Positions 53,774 to 62,137 of a stretch of DNA of 64,000 nucleotides are shown one piece after another; positions within the stretch are counted from its first letter, which is position 1, and the number at the start of each line of letters is the position of its first letter. Origin of the DNA: Paenibacillus sp. JNUCC-31 (GTDB lineage Bacteria > Bacillota > Bacilli > Paenibacillales > Paenibacillaceae); assembly GCF_014844075.1 (NCBI RefSeq), contig NZ_CP062165.1:5952001-6016000 (forward strand). The letters run 5' to 3'. The notes beneath the pieces were generated by a model. It had not been told where the DNA came from. It ran no database searches and saw only the letters and a list, made by a program, of their open reading frames with translations. The position numbers were made by a program, and so were the translations under genes.

Positions 53774-55591
53774 ATGAATTTTATCCGTTCACTGCGCTTT
53801 AAGTTTATTGTGGGTCTGACATTGATCATGCTGCCCTTGTTCTTGCTGCTTTATTACAATAACGTATACGCCATGAAGGTGGTACGTGATCAAGTATCTC
53901 TCACCAATATGAATCATCTTGCCAAGAGTGTAGAACAGAATGAGCGTGTGCTGCAGGAGACCAATCGTTATTTATACAGTCTGGGAGAGAGAGACCCGGA
54001 TATTATCTCTTTGTTTTTCCTCGAATACGGTAGCGGCGATTATATTATTGCGAAACAGCGTATTATGAACAAATTCATGACAGATATCGGTTTCTATAAT
54101 CTGATTGACTCTTTTTTTCTATACGATGCAGTGAATGATGATTTGTTATTGGCTACCTCCGGCAATTATGATGTCAAAAAGTCGGTAGTGCAGGAGAGTA
54201 TGCCTGTTCAGATGCAGCAACTCGAGGGAGATATACAGAAGCCGGAATGGAGCATTGTTCATGGTGGAACATGGAATGCTCTTGTCAAAACAGTTCGCAT
54301 TAATTCTCAGTTCTATGCGGGGGCACTCGTTGACATGAATGCGCTGAACCATCCAGAGCAGTTCACGGAATCCGGGGACCGGGGAGGGGCAGTCATTTTG
54401 GGAGCAGATGGCGGGGCTTTGTCTAATTCGGCGTTGAATCCGGCCCAGATTGAACTCGCTGCAGCCCATATTGCTGGGTTAAAGAACCCCTATCAGGTGA
54501 TCTCTGAAGTGAATTCCAAAGGCAATGCACTTCAGTACCTGATGTTGGGCATTCCATCAGCCATGTCAGAGATGAATTATATCGTTCTGCTGCCGGAAGA
54601 GGACATGATGCGCAACCTGCCGTTCTTTCAGCGTATTATTCGCCTGCTCCCGATTGGGGCAGCTGTCATCCTGATCACTGCGCTGATCTTTCTTAGGCAG
54701 CTTCTGTTCCGCCCGATGAATGTGTTGATTCGCGGGATGAGAAGGGTCAGTCTGGGGGAACTTGATGTGAGACTGGAGACACCATCTTCATCAGAACTGG
54801 AGTTTGTCACGCATAGCTTCAATCAGATGACAAGTGAGATCCAGCATCTGAAGATTGATGTGTATGAGGAGCAATTGCGAACCCGGGAAGCGGAGTTCAA
54901 ACAATTACAGATGCAGATCAATCCGCACTTTTACCTGAATTCATTGAATATTATTCATAGTCTGGCTTCATTGAAGAACCATGGGCTGGTGCAGCAGATG
55001 GCTGGCCATCTGGCTGATTATTTCCGGTTCAGCCTGCGTGCTGGCAAACGTGTCATCCGATTGGATGAAGAATTGGAACATATCCGTCACTACCTGGAAA
55101 TCCAAAAGCTGAGATTTCCGAACAAGCTGGATTTTACATTGGATATTGAGCCTGATCTCGGGCATTATGTGGTACCGCCCTTGACGATTCAGCCTTTTGT
55201 GGAAAATGCCATTATTCATGGTTTTCAGCGGCGTTCAGAACCATTTGTAATTCGAATAAGAGCTTGGAAATCGAAAACGTTATCTGAGTCTCATTCAGAC
55301 AGGGGTACTGAGGATTATTCCGTCCTCCACCTTTCCATAACGGATAACGGTGTTGGATTTGAACAAAACATACTGGAACGTCTGCAACTGGGGCAATACG
55401 CCGAAGATCCGGGTGGACAGCACATTGGAATCTGGAACGTGGCTTATCGACTGCTCGTGAAGTACGGCGAAAGTGCCGGATTGCAATTCATGAATGAGTC
55501 AGACGGGGGAGCAGCAGTCATGATTCATGTCCCTGCCCAGACGGAGGAGGAAGAAGGGAGAGCCTATGCGGAACCTATTGATCGTGGATGA
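53774..55591 (+). CDS. sensor histidine kinase, YesM family
   Basis: A 605-residue sensor with a first helix near residues 10-30 (KFIVGLTLIMLPLFLLLYY), an extracellular sensor domain, a second helix around LLPIGAAVILITALIFL, a HAMP domain and the His box QMQINPHFYLNSLNIIH near residue 380. The HATPase part has PLTIQPFVENAIIHGF and ITDNGVGFEQNI. The second half of the His box differs from the common NPHFLYNTL. I start at ATG 53774 with AAAGGGCGGGA upstream. It lies ahead of its regulator and an LplB/LplC importer, whose substrate it probably senses. Confidence 0.9.
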   Translation: MNFIRSLRFKFIVGLTLIMLPLFLLLYYNNVYAMKVVRDQVSLTNMNHLAKSVEQNERVLQETNRYLYSLGERDPDIISLFFLEYGSGDYIIAKQRIMNKFMTDIGFYNLIDSFFLYDAVNDDLLLATSGNYDVKKSVVQESMPVQMQQLEGDIQKPEWSIVHGGTWNALVKTVRINSQFYAGALVDMNALNHPEQFTESGDRGGAVILGADGGALSNSALNPAQIELAAAHIAGLKNPYQVISEVNSKGNALQYLMLGIPSAMSEMNYIVLLPEEDMMRNLPFFQRIIRLLPIGAAVILITALIFLRQLLFRPMNVLIRGMRRVSLGELDVRLETPSSSELEFVTHSFNQMTSEIQHLKIDVYEEQLRTREAEFKQLQMQINPHFYLNSLNIIHSLASLKNHGLVQQMAGHLADYFRFSLRAGKRVIRLDEELEHIRHYLEIQKLRFPNKLDFTLDIEPDLGHYVVPPLTIQPFVENAIIHGFQRRSEPFVIRIRAWKSKTLSESHSDRGTEDYSVLHLSITDNGVGFEQNILERLQLGQYAEDPGGQHIGIWNVAYRLLVKYGESAGLQFMNESDGGAAVMIHVPAQTEEEEGRAYAEPIDRG

Positions 55592-57185
55592 TGAAGTGTA
55601 TGCCTTGCAGGCAATGGTCGAAGGGGTAGATTGGAGCCTGGCTGGAATTGACCAGGTATTCAGTGCTAGCGATGCTGAAGAGGCAAGAATGCTGTTAAAA
55701 GCCCAACCCATTGATATTATGATCTGTGATATTGAAATGCCGGGTGAAACAGGACTTGACCTGCAGAGCTGGGTATTGAAACATGATCCTGGCATACTGA
55801 CAATCTTTCTGACGGGGCATGCCCTGTTCGATTATGCCCAGACGGCGATCAAGCTGAACAGCTTCGACTATGTGCTGAAGCCTGCTCCAGCGGATCAGTT
55901 GCTCAAGGTGGTGACACAGGCAATCGACAAAATTAAGGATGGAGAACAGTATTCACGCACCAATGAAGTATATGAGACCGTGTACAAACGTTGGCAAACC
56001 CACAAACCTCTCCTGACAGAGCGTTTCTGGAAAGATGCCGTCTCGCAGCGTCTCACCCTAACCCCGCAAAAGTTGCAGGAACTGGCGGAGGTCTATGGAG
56101 CTGAGATTGATCCGCAAGCTCGTGTTCTGCCGATTGTCATATCGGTTGAGGAATGGGTGCGGGAATTCGACCTGCGGGATGAGCAGGTGCTGGAATATGC
56201 GCTTCGCAATGCGGCCAAGGAGATGCTGCTCGGCGACAAACCCGGCGAAGTCTTTCAGGACCATAGCGGATTAAATATTGTGCTGGCCTACGAACAGGAT
56301 GGCATCAGTCCGACAGCAAGTGAAGTGGCAGAAGGATGTCAGAGCTATATCCGGGAGTGCGGCTCCTATTTCTACTGCCGATTATCCTGTTATGTCGGAG
56401 TCCCGGTAGCGATTACAGAATTACAAGGCATGCTCTATGAGCTGATGGATATGGAGCGTCGCAATATTAACGAGCTTGAAGGGGTCTTCAATTATGACGT
56501 ACAAGGCCGGGAACCGGAGGATCGCTTTTTGCCGATACCATGGTTTTCCGAGCTGTCCGTCCTGTTTGAAACCGGGAAGTTCGAAGACCTGCGCGAGCGT
56601 ATTGATGAAATCTTTGAGTTGCTGGCTGCCCAGGAGCGGCTGTCACCAGAAATTCTGCGCTTGTACTATCATGCGATGCTGCATGTGGTCTATCCACTGC
56701 TTCATCAAAAAAATGTGTCCGTACGCAGCCTGTATCCGGGCGAACGGGAGCCGGAAGAAAGTGTTGTGACACGTTCGTTGCCCCAGTTGAAGCATTGGAC
56801 TTCAGACCTGATTAGTCGAGCCATTCCGGTATTGTATCCGGACGATCACAGTCCAATGACCATTGTGGACCAGCTGTGCATATACATTGAAAATCATATT
56901 GGCGAAGAGCTGATGCGTGAAGAACTTGCATCTTTTGCCGGATTTAACCCTGCCTATCTATCTCGCCTGTTTCGAAAAGAAAAGGGCATGTCGCTATCCG
57001 AATTCATTCTCCAGCGGAGAGTAGCCAAAGCAAAAACGTTATTGTCCCAATCAACCGTCAAGGTAACGGATATCGCAGGCAAGGTGGGGTATTACAACTA
57101 CTCTCATTTTACGAAAATGTTCAAAAAATGCACGGGCATTACACCACAGGAGTTTCGCAAACAGTCCCGAACGGTACAGATTTGA
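55566..57185 (+). CDS. response regulator, YesN/AraC type
   Basis: A 539-residue regulator. The receiver domain begins RNLLIVDDEVYALQAMVEG, has the phosphorylated Asp in IMICDIEMPGETG near residue 55, then FLTGHALFDYAQTAI and YVLKPAPADQ. The carboxy end has the two AraC helix-turn-helix motifs, LASFAGFNPAYLSRLFRKE and KVGYYNYSHFTKMFKKCTG. I start it at ATG 55566 (AAGGGA upstream), overlapping the kinase gene by 26 bases. It likely activates the importer operon that follows. Confidence 0.91.
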   Translation: MRNLLIVDDEVYALQAMVEGVDWSLAGIDQVFSASDAEEARMLLKAQPIDIMICDIEMPGETGLDLQSWVLKHDPGILTIFLTGHALFDYAQTAIKLNSFDYVLKPAPADQLLKVVTQAIDKIKDGEQYSRTNEVYETVYKRWQTHKPLLTERFWKDAVSQRLTLTPQKLQELAEVYGAEIDPQARVLPIVISVEEWVREFDLRDEQVLEYALRNAAKEMLLGDKPGEVFQDHSGLNIVLAYEQDGISPTASEVAEGCQSYIRECGSYFYCRLSCYVGVPVAITELQGMLYELMDMERRNINELEGVFNYDVQGREPEDRFLPIPWFSELSVLFETGKFEDLRERIDEIFELLAAQERLSPEILRLYYHAMLHVVYPLLHQKNVSVRSLYPGEREPEESVVTRSLPQLKHWTSDLISRAIPVLYPDDHSPMTIVDQLCIYIENHIGEELMREELASFAGFNPAYLSRLFRKEKGMSLSEFILQRRVAKAKTLLSQSTVKVTDIAGKVGYYNYSHFTKMFKKCTGITPQEFRKQSRTVQI

Positions 57186-57212
57186 CGCAGCATGCTGCGT
57201 CTTTTGTTTTTT
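57184..57212 (+). terminator. terminator after the second YesN gene
   Basis: Perfect 18-base palindrome (57184-57201, GACGCAGCA then its complement), overlapping the stop codon and followed by CTTTTGTTTTTT. Confidence 0.85.
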
Positions 57213-57359
57213 CGTGACCTAAAGTCATAATTTGATAAGTGAACAGGTCACCACAGCAGATAGTGGTCCTGAGCGCCTCGCCGTATACTTGAACCACAGG
57301 AGACACAGCGGTGTTTCATCCTGAGGATGAAATTCAAGAGGAGTGAGGGAGAACAAGTT

Positions 57360-58355
57360 ATGAAGACACAACCCCAGGCGGGTAAGGGAGCACGTCTATC
57401 AGCTGTACAGGGCATACCGGATGTACCGGTTCGTAAACGAAAGTCTGTCCTGTACAATCTAGGTAAATTCAAAGTTTTGTATCTCATGTTTTTGCCAGGC
57501 ATTCTGTTTCTGCTGGTGAACAACTATATGCCAATGTTCGGTGTTCTGATTGCGTTCAAAAATGTGAACTATGCCGACGGTATTTGGGGCAGCCCGTGGA
57601 GCGGTTGGGATAATTTCAAGTATTTGTTCTCCACGAGCGATGCTTGGGAGATCACACGCAACACGCTCGCATATAACACCGTATTTATTGCGCTGAATTT
57701 ATTTGTAGGTGTAGGGCTTGCGATATTGTTGAATGAAGTGAAGAACAAGGCGATGTCCAAATTGTATCAGTCACTCATGCTGCTTCCGTATTTTCTGTCG
57801 ATGATTGTAGTCAGCTATCTGGTGCTCGCGTTTCTCGGCAAGGATTCGGGCTTCATGAACTCAACGATTCTTCAGCTCTTTGGCGGACAGCCCATTGACT
57901 GGTATTCAGAGCCCAAGTATTGGCCGTACATTTTGCCGCTGGTGAACATATGGAAGAATATCGGTTACTATGCCGTCATTTATCTGGCAGCAGTGGTAGG
58001 TATCGATGAGGAATATTATGAAGCGGCTGTGCTGGATGGTGCGAGCAAGTGGCATCAGATTCGCTTCATTACCGTTCCGTTTCTTGTGCCGCTGATCGTG
58101 ATTATGACACTGCTGCAGATCGGTCGTATTTTCTATGCGGACTTCAGTCTGTTCTACCAGGTTCCACTGGAATCGGGAGCTCTATTCCCGGTCACGAACG
58201 TTCTGGATACGTATGTGTACCGCACATTCCTCATCGGGGGCGATATCGGGATGTCCTCTGCAGCTGGACTTTATCAGGCTGTTGTCGGATTTGTGCTAGT
58301 TCTCGTATCCAATACCATCGTCAGGAGAATGGACAAAGATAATGCATTATTTTGA
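57360..58355 (+). CDS. ABC transporter permease, LplB type
   Basis: A 331-residue permease with a long cytoplasmic amino end, six spans starting KVLYLMFLPGILFLLVNNYM, LplB motifs AFKNVNYADGIWGSPWSGWDN, and the EAA loop YEAAVLDGASKWHQIRFITV near residue 225. I start it at ATG 57360, after GTGAGGGAG; ATG 57327 lacks a spaced site. It follows the YesN terminator after about 150 bases, so it is an independently initiated operon likely activated by the preceding regulator. Confidence 0.88.
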   Translation: MKTQPQAGKGARLSAVQGIPDVPVRKRKSVLYNLGKFKVLYLMFLPGILFLLVNNYMPMFGVLIAFKNVNYADGIWGSPWSGWDNFKYLFSTSDAWEITRNTLAYNTVFIALNLFVGVGLAILLNEVKNKAMSKLYQSLMLLPYFLSMIVVSYLVLAFLGKDSGFMNSTILQLFGGQPIDWYSEPKYWPYILPLVNIWKNIGYYAVIYLAAVVGIDEEYYEAAVLDGASKWHQIRFITVPFLVPLIVIMTLLQIGRIFYADFSLFYQVPLESGALFPVTNVLDTYVYRTFLIGGDIGMSSAAGLYQAVVGFVLVLVSNTIVRRMDKDNALF

Positions 58356-58372
58356 GAGGAGGCAAGCCAGCT

Positions 58373-59281
58373 GTGAAATCACGTGATCCATTAGCCGTGT
58401 CGCGGCGTTCCGCGTCCTTCATTCACGGTATGTTTTTATTCTACGCCATTGCCTGCATCGTGCCGATCCTGCTTGTCTTCGCCATCTCATTCTCGGACGA
58501 GACGACGGTTATTGCGAACGGGTATAAGCTGATTCCGGAGAAGTTTAGTCTGACTGCCTATGAATTTCTGTTCAAGGACATGGATCAGATCATCCATTCC
58601 TATGGCATTTCCATTATTGTAACCGTGATAGGTACGATAACGAGTGTAGCGCTGACTGCATTGTATGCGTACCCGCTTTCCCGGAGGGATTTGCCTTATC
58701 GCGGGTGGTTCGCCTTTTTCATCTTTTTCACCATGTTATTCAATGGCGGGCTGGTCCCTTGGTATCTTGTCTATGTGAACGTGCTGGATTTGAAAAACTC
58801 CATTCTCGCACTGATCATGCCGCTGCTGCTTTCACCGTTCTTCGTGCTGGTGATGCGTACGTTCTTCGCCAATTCCATTCCGGTTTCGATTCTCGAATCG
58901 GCACGAATTGATGGTGCAGGTGAATTAAGAACGTTTACACGAATCGTGCTTCCGCTCTCCCTCCCGGTGATGGCGACCGTTGCGCTGTTCAGCACATTGA
59001 ATTACTGGAATGACTGGTATCTTAGCATGATTTTTATATCTGATAACCGGACGATCAGCCTTCAGTACCTTATGTACCGAACGCTGCTCGATATTCAATA
59101 TTTAACATCCAACTCCAATGTCTCTTCACAGATTTCATCACAGGGCGGATTGTTGAATCTGCCGAATAAAACACTGCAAATGGCGATGGCTGTTGTCGGT
59201 ATTGGTCCAATTGTACTGGCATATCCATTCTTCCAGCGGTATTTCATCAAGGGCCTCACGGTAGGCGCAGTGAAGGGGTAA
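58373..59281 (+). CDS. ABC transporter permease, LplC/YtcP type
   Basis: A 302-residue partner permease. Spans start at FIHGMFLFYAIACIVPILLV; MLFNGGLVPWYLVYVNVLDL and the EAA loop LESARIDGAGELRTFTRIVL are in place, and it ends GLTVGAVKG. I start it at GTG 58373, ten bases after AGGAGG; the TTG at 58352 would overlap the previous stop and sits upstream of that site. Confidence 0.88.
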   Translation: MKSRDPLAVSRRSASFIHGMFLFYAIACIVPILLVFAISFSDETTVIANGYKLIPEKFSLTAYEFLFKDMDQIIHSYGISIIVTVIGTITSVALTALYAYPLSRRDLPYRGWFAFFIFFTMLFNGGLVPWYLVYVNVLDLKNSILALIMPLLLSPFFVLVMRTFFANSIPVSILESARIDGAGELRTFTRIVLPLSLPVMATVALFSTLNYWNDWYLSMIFISDNRTISLQYLMYRTLLDIQYLTSNSNVSSQISSQGGLLNLPNKTLQMAMAVVGIGPIVLAYPFFQRYFIKGLTVGAVKG

Positions 59282-59464
59282 CTCCGGCCGGTTAGCGGAG
59301 AGAGCAACGGATAACGAAGATGGACCTGAGAGGGCATATACAAAAAAAACAGCGAGATCAGACACGCCGGAGGGACGGCAAGGGAATGGACTTTTGCAGA
59401 TGGGGTAACATGGCGAATTGGGGCAATCGGTTGCAGGGTCCAACATATGACGGGAGGGGTTCAA

Positions 59465-60991
59465 TTGGTTAAAATGTTAAAGGTATGGCCACGTATGGGA
59501 GCAGCAGTTATGGCGCTGAGCCTGGTGTTGGCAGGATGCTCAACGGACAAAGGTGGAACCACACCGGCAGCCGAGGGCGGCGGTGCAGCAGAGAGCGGGG
59601 GCAAGCCCTATGAAGTGACGCTGTACTATCCGGGCACACCACAGAAAGATGTGGCTCTGGTCGAAGCTGAGATCAACAAAAAGATGGAGCCAAAGATTGG
59701 AGCTACCCTCAAGATCAATGCAATCGATTGGGGGCAGTGGGATAACAAGCTGAATCTCATGATCTCTTCAGGTGAAAAATCGGACATTATTTTCACGGCG
59801 GCATGGCAGAATTACACCGTCAATGTAGCGAAAGGGGCTTTCTTGCCGCTCAATGAGCTGCTTGACAAGTATGGGCAGGATATCAAGAAAAATCTTGACC
59901 CAGCCTTTTTGGAAGGTTCGCAGGTGGATGGCGTAAACTATGGTGTTCCTACCAACAAGGAATTGGCAGCAACACGTGGCGTACTCGTACGCCAAGATCT
60001 GGCTGACAAATACAAGCTCGATCTGACCGCAGTGAAAACGTGGGCTGACCTGGAGCCGCTGCTCAAAACAATTAAGGAGAATGAACCTGGTATTACTCCG
60101 TTTTATATGTCCAATACCAATGGTAACGGACTGCTGGAAAACCTGGACTGGGATTATCTCGGCGATGCATCCGTTCCTGGGGTAATCTCCAAAACAGCAG
60201 GTACCACCAAGGTAATGAACGAAGTGGAGACTCCTGAATTCAAGGAAGCAGCTGAACTGGCGCGCAAGTGGTATCAAGCTGGATACATCAACAGTGATGC
60301 CGCAACTTCCAATGTGTTCCCAAAAGATCAGGCGAAGGCAGGCAAGGCTTTCCTCTGGACCGACGGCATGAAGCCGGGCAAAGATAAGGAAGAAGAAGGG
60401 TACGTTGGATATCCACTGACCCAGATTGAGATGACACAGCCTACGATTACAACCGGTGATGCTTCGGGTGCCATGCTGGCCATTTCCCGTTCCTCCGAGC
60501 AGCCGGAGAAAGCCATGCAGGTCATTAACCTGCTGCATTCCGACAAAGAGATCAACAACCTGCTCAATTTCGGAATCGAAGGTACACATTATGTGAAAAA
60601 AGACGGCGAAGAAAACATTATTACTCTCCCGCAAGGAGTAGACGCCAACAGTCGCACATACAACCCGGGCGCACAATGGCAGCTGGGCAATCAGTTCCTG
60701 AACTACCTCTGGGATAATGAAGATCCGCAGAAATGGGAAAAGTTCAAGGAGTTTAATGCCAAAGGCGTCAAGTCGCCTGCACTGGGCTTTACCTTCAACA
60801 GCCAATCCGTCAAAAACGAAATTGCCGCGGTAAATAACGTGAACAAACAGTTCAAACCGGGCATGACCTCGGGCGCAGTTGATCCAAACGAGATGATCCC
60901 GAAATATCTGGAGAAGCTGAAAGCCGCAGGTATTGATAAAATTATTGCCGCCAAACAAGAGCAGCTCGACGCGTTCCTGTCCAAGAAATAG
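59465..60991 (+). CDS. large extracellular solute-binding lipoprotein
   Basis: A 508-residue lipoprotein with signal peptide ending in LVLAGC (Cys near residue 25) and a Gly/Ala-rich linker. The mature domain starts YEVTLYYPGTPQKDVALVEA and has SGEKSDIIFTAAWQNYTVNVA, YGVPTNKELAATRGVLVRQD and LLNFGIEGTHYVKK, as in the large LplA-type binders for oligosaccharides. Translation starts at TTG 59465 with GGGAGGG upstream. It is transcribed with the two permeases after a 183-base gap and is closed by a terminator. Confidence 0.9.
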   Translation: MVKMLKVWPRMGAAVMALSLVLAGCSTDKGGTTPAAEGGGAAESGGKPYEVTLYYPGTPQKDVALVEAEINKKMEPKIGATLKINAIDWGQWDNKLNLMISSGEKSDIIFTAAWQNYTVNVAKGAFLPLNELLDKYGQDIKKNLDPAFLEGSQVDGVNYGVPTNKELAATRGVLVRQDLADKYKLDLTAVKTWADLEPLLKTIKENEPGITPFYMSNTNGNGLLENLDWDYLGDASVPGVISKTAGTTKVMNEVETPEFKEAAELARKWYQAGYINSDAATSNVFPKDQAKAGKAFLWTDGMKPGKDKEEEGYVGYPLTQIEMTQPTITTGDASGAMLAISRSSEQPEKAMQVINLLHSDKEINNLLNFGIEGTHYVKKDGEENIITLPQGVDANSRTYNPGAQWQLGNQFLNYLWDNEDPQKWEKFKEFNAKGVKSPALGFTFNSQSVKNEIAAVNNVNKQFKPGMTSGAVDPNEMIPKYLEKLKAAGIDKIIAAKQEQLDAFLSKK

Positions 60992-61007
60992 TTTAGCGTT
61001 AGAAGCC

Positions 61008-61046
61008 AAGACGTTTTCGGTTTATACCGGGAACGTCTTTTTTTAT
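61008..61046 (+). terminator. terminator of the second LplBC-type operon
   Basis: AAGACGTT and CGG (61008-61020) pair with CCG and AACGTCTT (61027-61039) with a small internal loop, followed by a T-run. Confidence 0.9.
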
Positions 61047-61076
61047 TTGGATTGTAACCCATAATAAGGAAAAATA

Positions 61077-61085
61077 TGATATAAT
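61077..61085 (+). promoter_or_regulatory. extended -10 promoter of the membrane protein gene
   Basis: TGATATAAT gives a consensus TATAAT at 61080-61085 with a TGn extension, 26 bases before the GTG start. A TTGTAA at 61052 is too far for a normal spacer, so the extended -10 probably carries the promoter. Confidence 0.6.
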
Positions 61086-61111
61086 CAGGTGGCTGATTAG
61101 GGGGTGATCAT

Positions 61112-61810
61112 GTGTCGAGAACCAGACTTGTGTTCTCTGTGATGTTTTTGATGTTTGGAATCATTTTTACGTTTAAGCATCATCTCGGCTTCTCTGTGGG
61201 GGACACGATGTTGTCTGCTATCGGGTTGTCGCCTTATACCACATCCTATGCAAGTGGTGTGCATATCACGTTATTTCTGGGAATGGGCATATTGGCGTGC
61301 AGCTACTATGTTACCCGTCAAGAAATGATGCCATTTTATCCGTCTCTGGCGAAACGGCTCTGGTTGATCGTACTTGTTATTGTCCTCAGTTATTCCTACA
61401 TGACGGATAAATTGATGTATGTAGCCAAATGGGGAGCTTCCGGGATCAATGGGGTTTCCTATGTCCAAAATAACAGCTCCTGTACCTATGATGTATTGGA
61501 TAATGGGATCACACGGGTAAACTGTGACCTGACACTCAAGAATTACAGCAGAGAACCTGTAGCAGCAGTGCTATTACCTGATTTGGCCCGCAGTTACAAA
61601 TTCAAGGATGATCCGCTGTACGAATCCCTGAATTCTGTCCGGCTAACGCCTGTAAACGTAGAGATTGAACCGTATGGAACGTTTAAGGGTCAACTGGCGT
61701 TTTCCGGTTTGGCAGAAAGCCCGCTGCAAGTGAAAGGAAAACTAATCGATATTGTACTGGATGTCGCTGTTGATGGAGAGAATACCGTGTTTGATTACGA
61801 TATTCCATAA
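61112..61810 (+). CDS. membrane protein of unknown function with extracytoplasmic domain
   Basis: A 232-residue protein. Three membrane helices at about residues 5-20, 47-66 and 84-100 are followed by a soluble domain of about 125 residues that has a beta-rich look: SCTYDVLDNGITRVNCDLTL (two Cys, possibly a disulphide), REPVAAVLLPD, and IEPYGTFKGQLAFSG. It resembles accessory domains with an Ig-like fold, but no family is recognised. GTG 61112 has AGGGGG seven bases upstream and a promoter of its own, so it is a real monocistronic gene. Confidence 0.7.
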   Translation: MSRTRLVFSVMFLMFGIIFTFKHHLGFSVGDTMLSAIGLSPYTTSYASGVHITLFLGMGILACSYYVTRQEMMPFYPSLAKRLWLIVLVIVLSYSYMTDKLMYVAKWGASGINGVSYVQNNSSCTYDVLDNGITRVNCDLTLKNYSREPVAAVLLPDLARSYKFKDDPLYESLNSVRLTPVNVEIEPYGTFKGQLAFSGLAESPLQVKGKLIDIVLDVAVDGENTVFDYDIP

Positions 61811-61892
61811 AGCTTGGTAAGCAAAACAGAATGAATACATAAGAAGAATGTTATGAAGTAGATCCATATTAACGAGTCAAAAGATGAGGAAG

Positions 61893-61918
61893 GAGCTGGC
61901 GGTAGCCGGCTCTTTTTT
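61893..61918 (+). terminator. terminator after the membrane protein gene
   Basis: GAGCTGGC (61893-61900) pairs with GCCGGCTC (61905-61912) with one G-T pair and a GGTA loop, followed by TTTTTT. Confidence 0.9.
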
Positions 61919-61974
61919 GCGTGGAAGTTGCAATTAGTGCAGAAAAGTTGGTTTTGTCACCTTTATGCATGTAC

Positions 61975-61989
61975 ATGATAACGCTTACG
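61975..61989 (+). promoter_or_regulatory. candidate cre site ahead of the third YesM/YesN pair
   Basis: ATGATAACGCTTACG matches the cre consensus except at two positions and closely resembles the element at 53707. Confidence 0.35.
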
Positions 61990-62137
61990 ATATATAGAGA
62001 ATGGAATACACAATGGATTAAGTTATGAACGCGGATGAGCTGTGATGTGGACTCTTTCAGAAAAAACAGTTTATGTTTAACGCCTTCATCGTTAAAATTA
62101 GATTCTCTGACTAATGAAGGCAAAGTGAGGTAAGAAG

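Larger units (their letters stand above)
61811..62137. other. intergenic region before the third YesM/YesN pair
   Basis: About 327 bases. A terminator at 61893-61918 and a cre-like element at 61975-61989 are present; no gene is visible. Confidence 0.45.

Noticed and set aside
59768..61009. Antisense open frame of 413 codons opposite the binding-protein gene
   Set aside because: The plus-strand gene has a TTG start with ribosome binding site, a lipobox and family motifs, followed by a terminator. The antisense frame has no family resemblance and begins beyond the plus-strand stop, so it is a by-product of codon bias.
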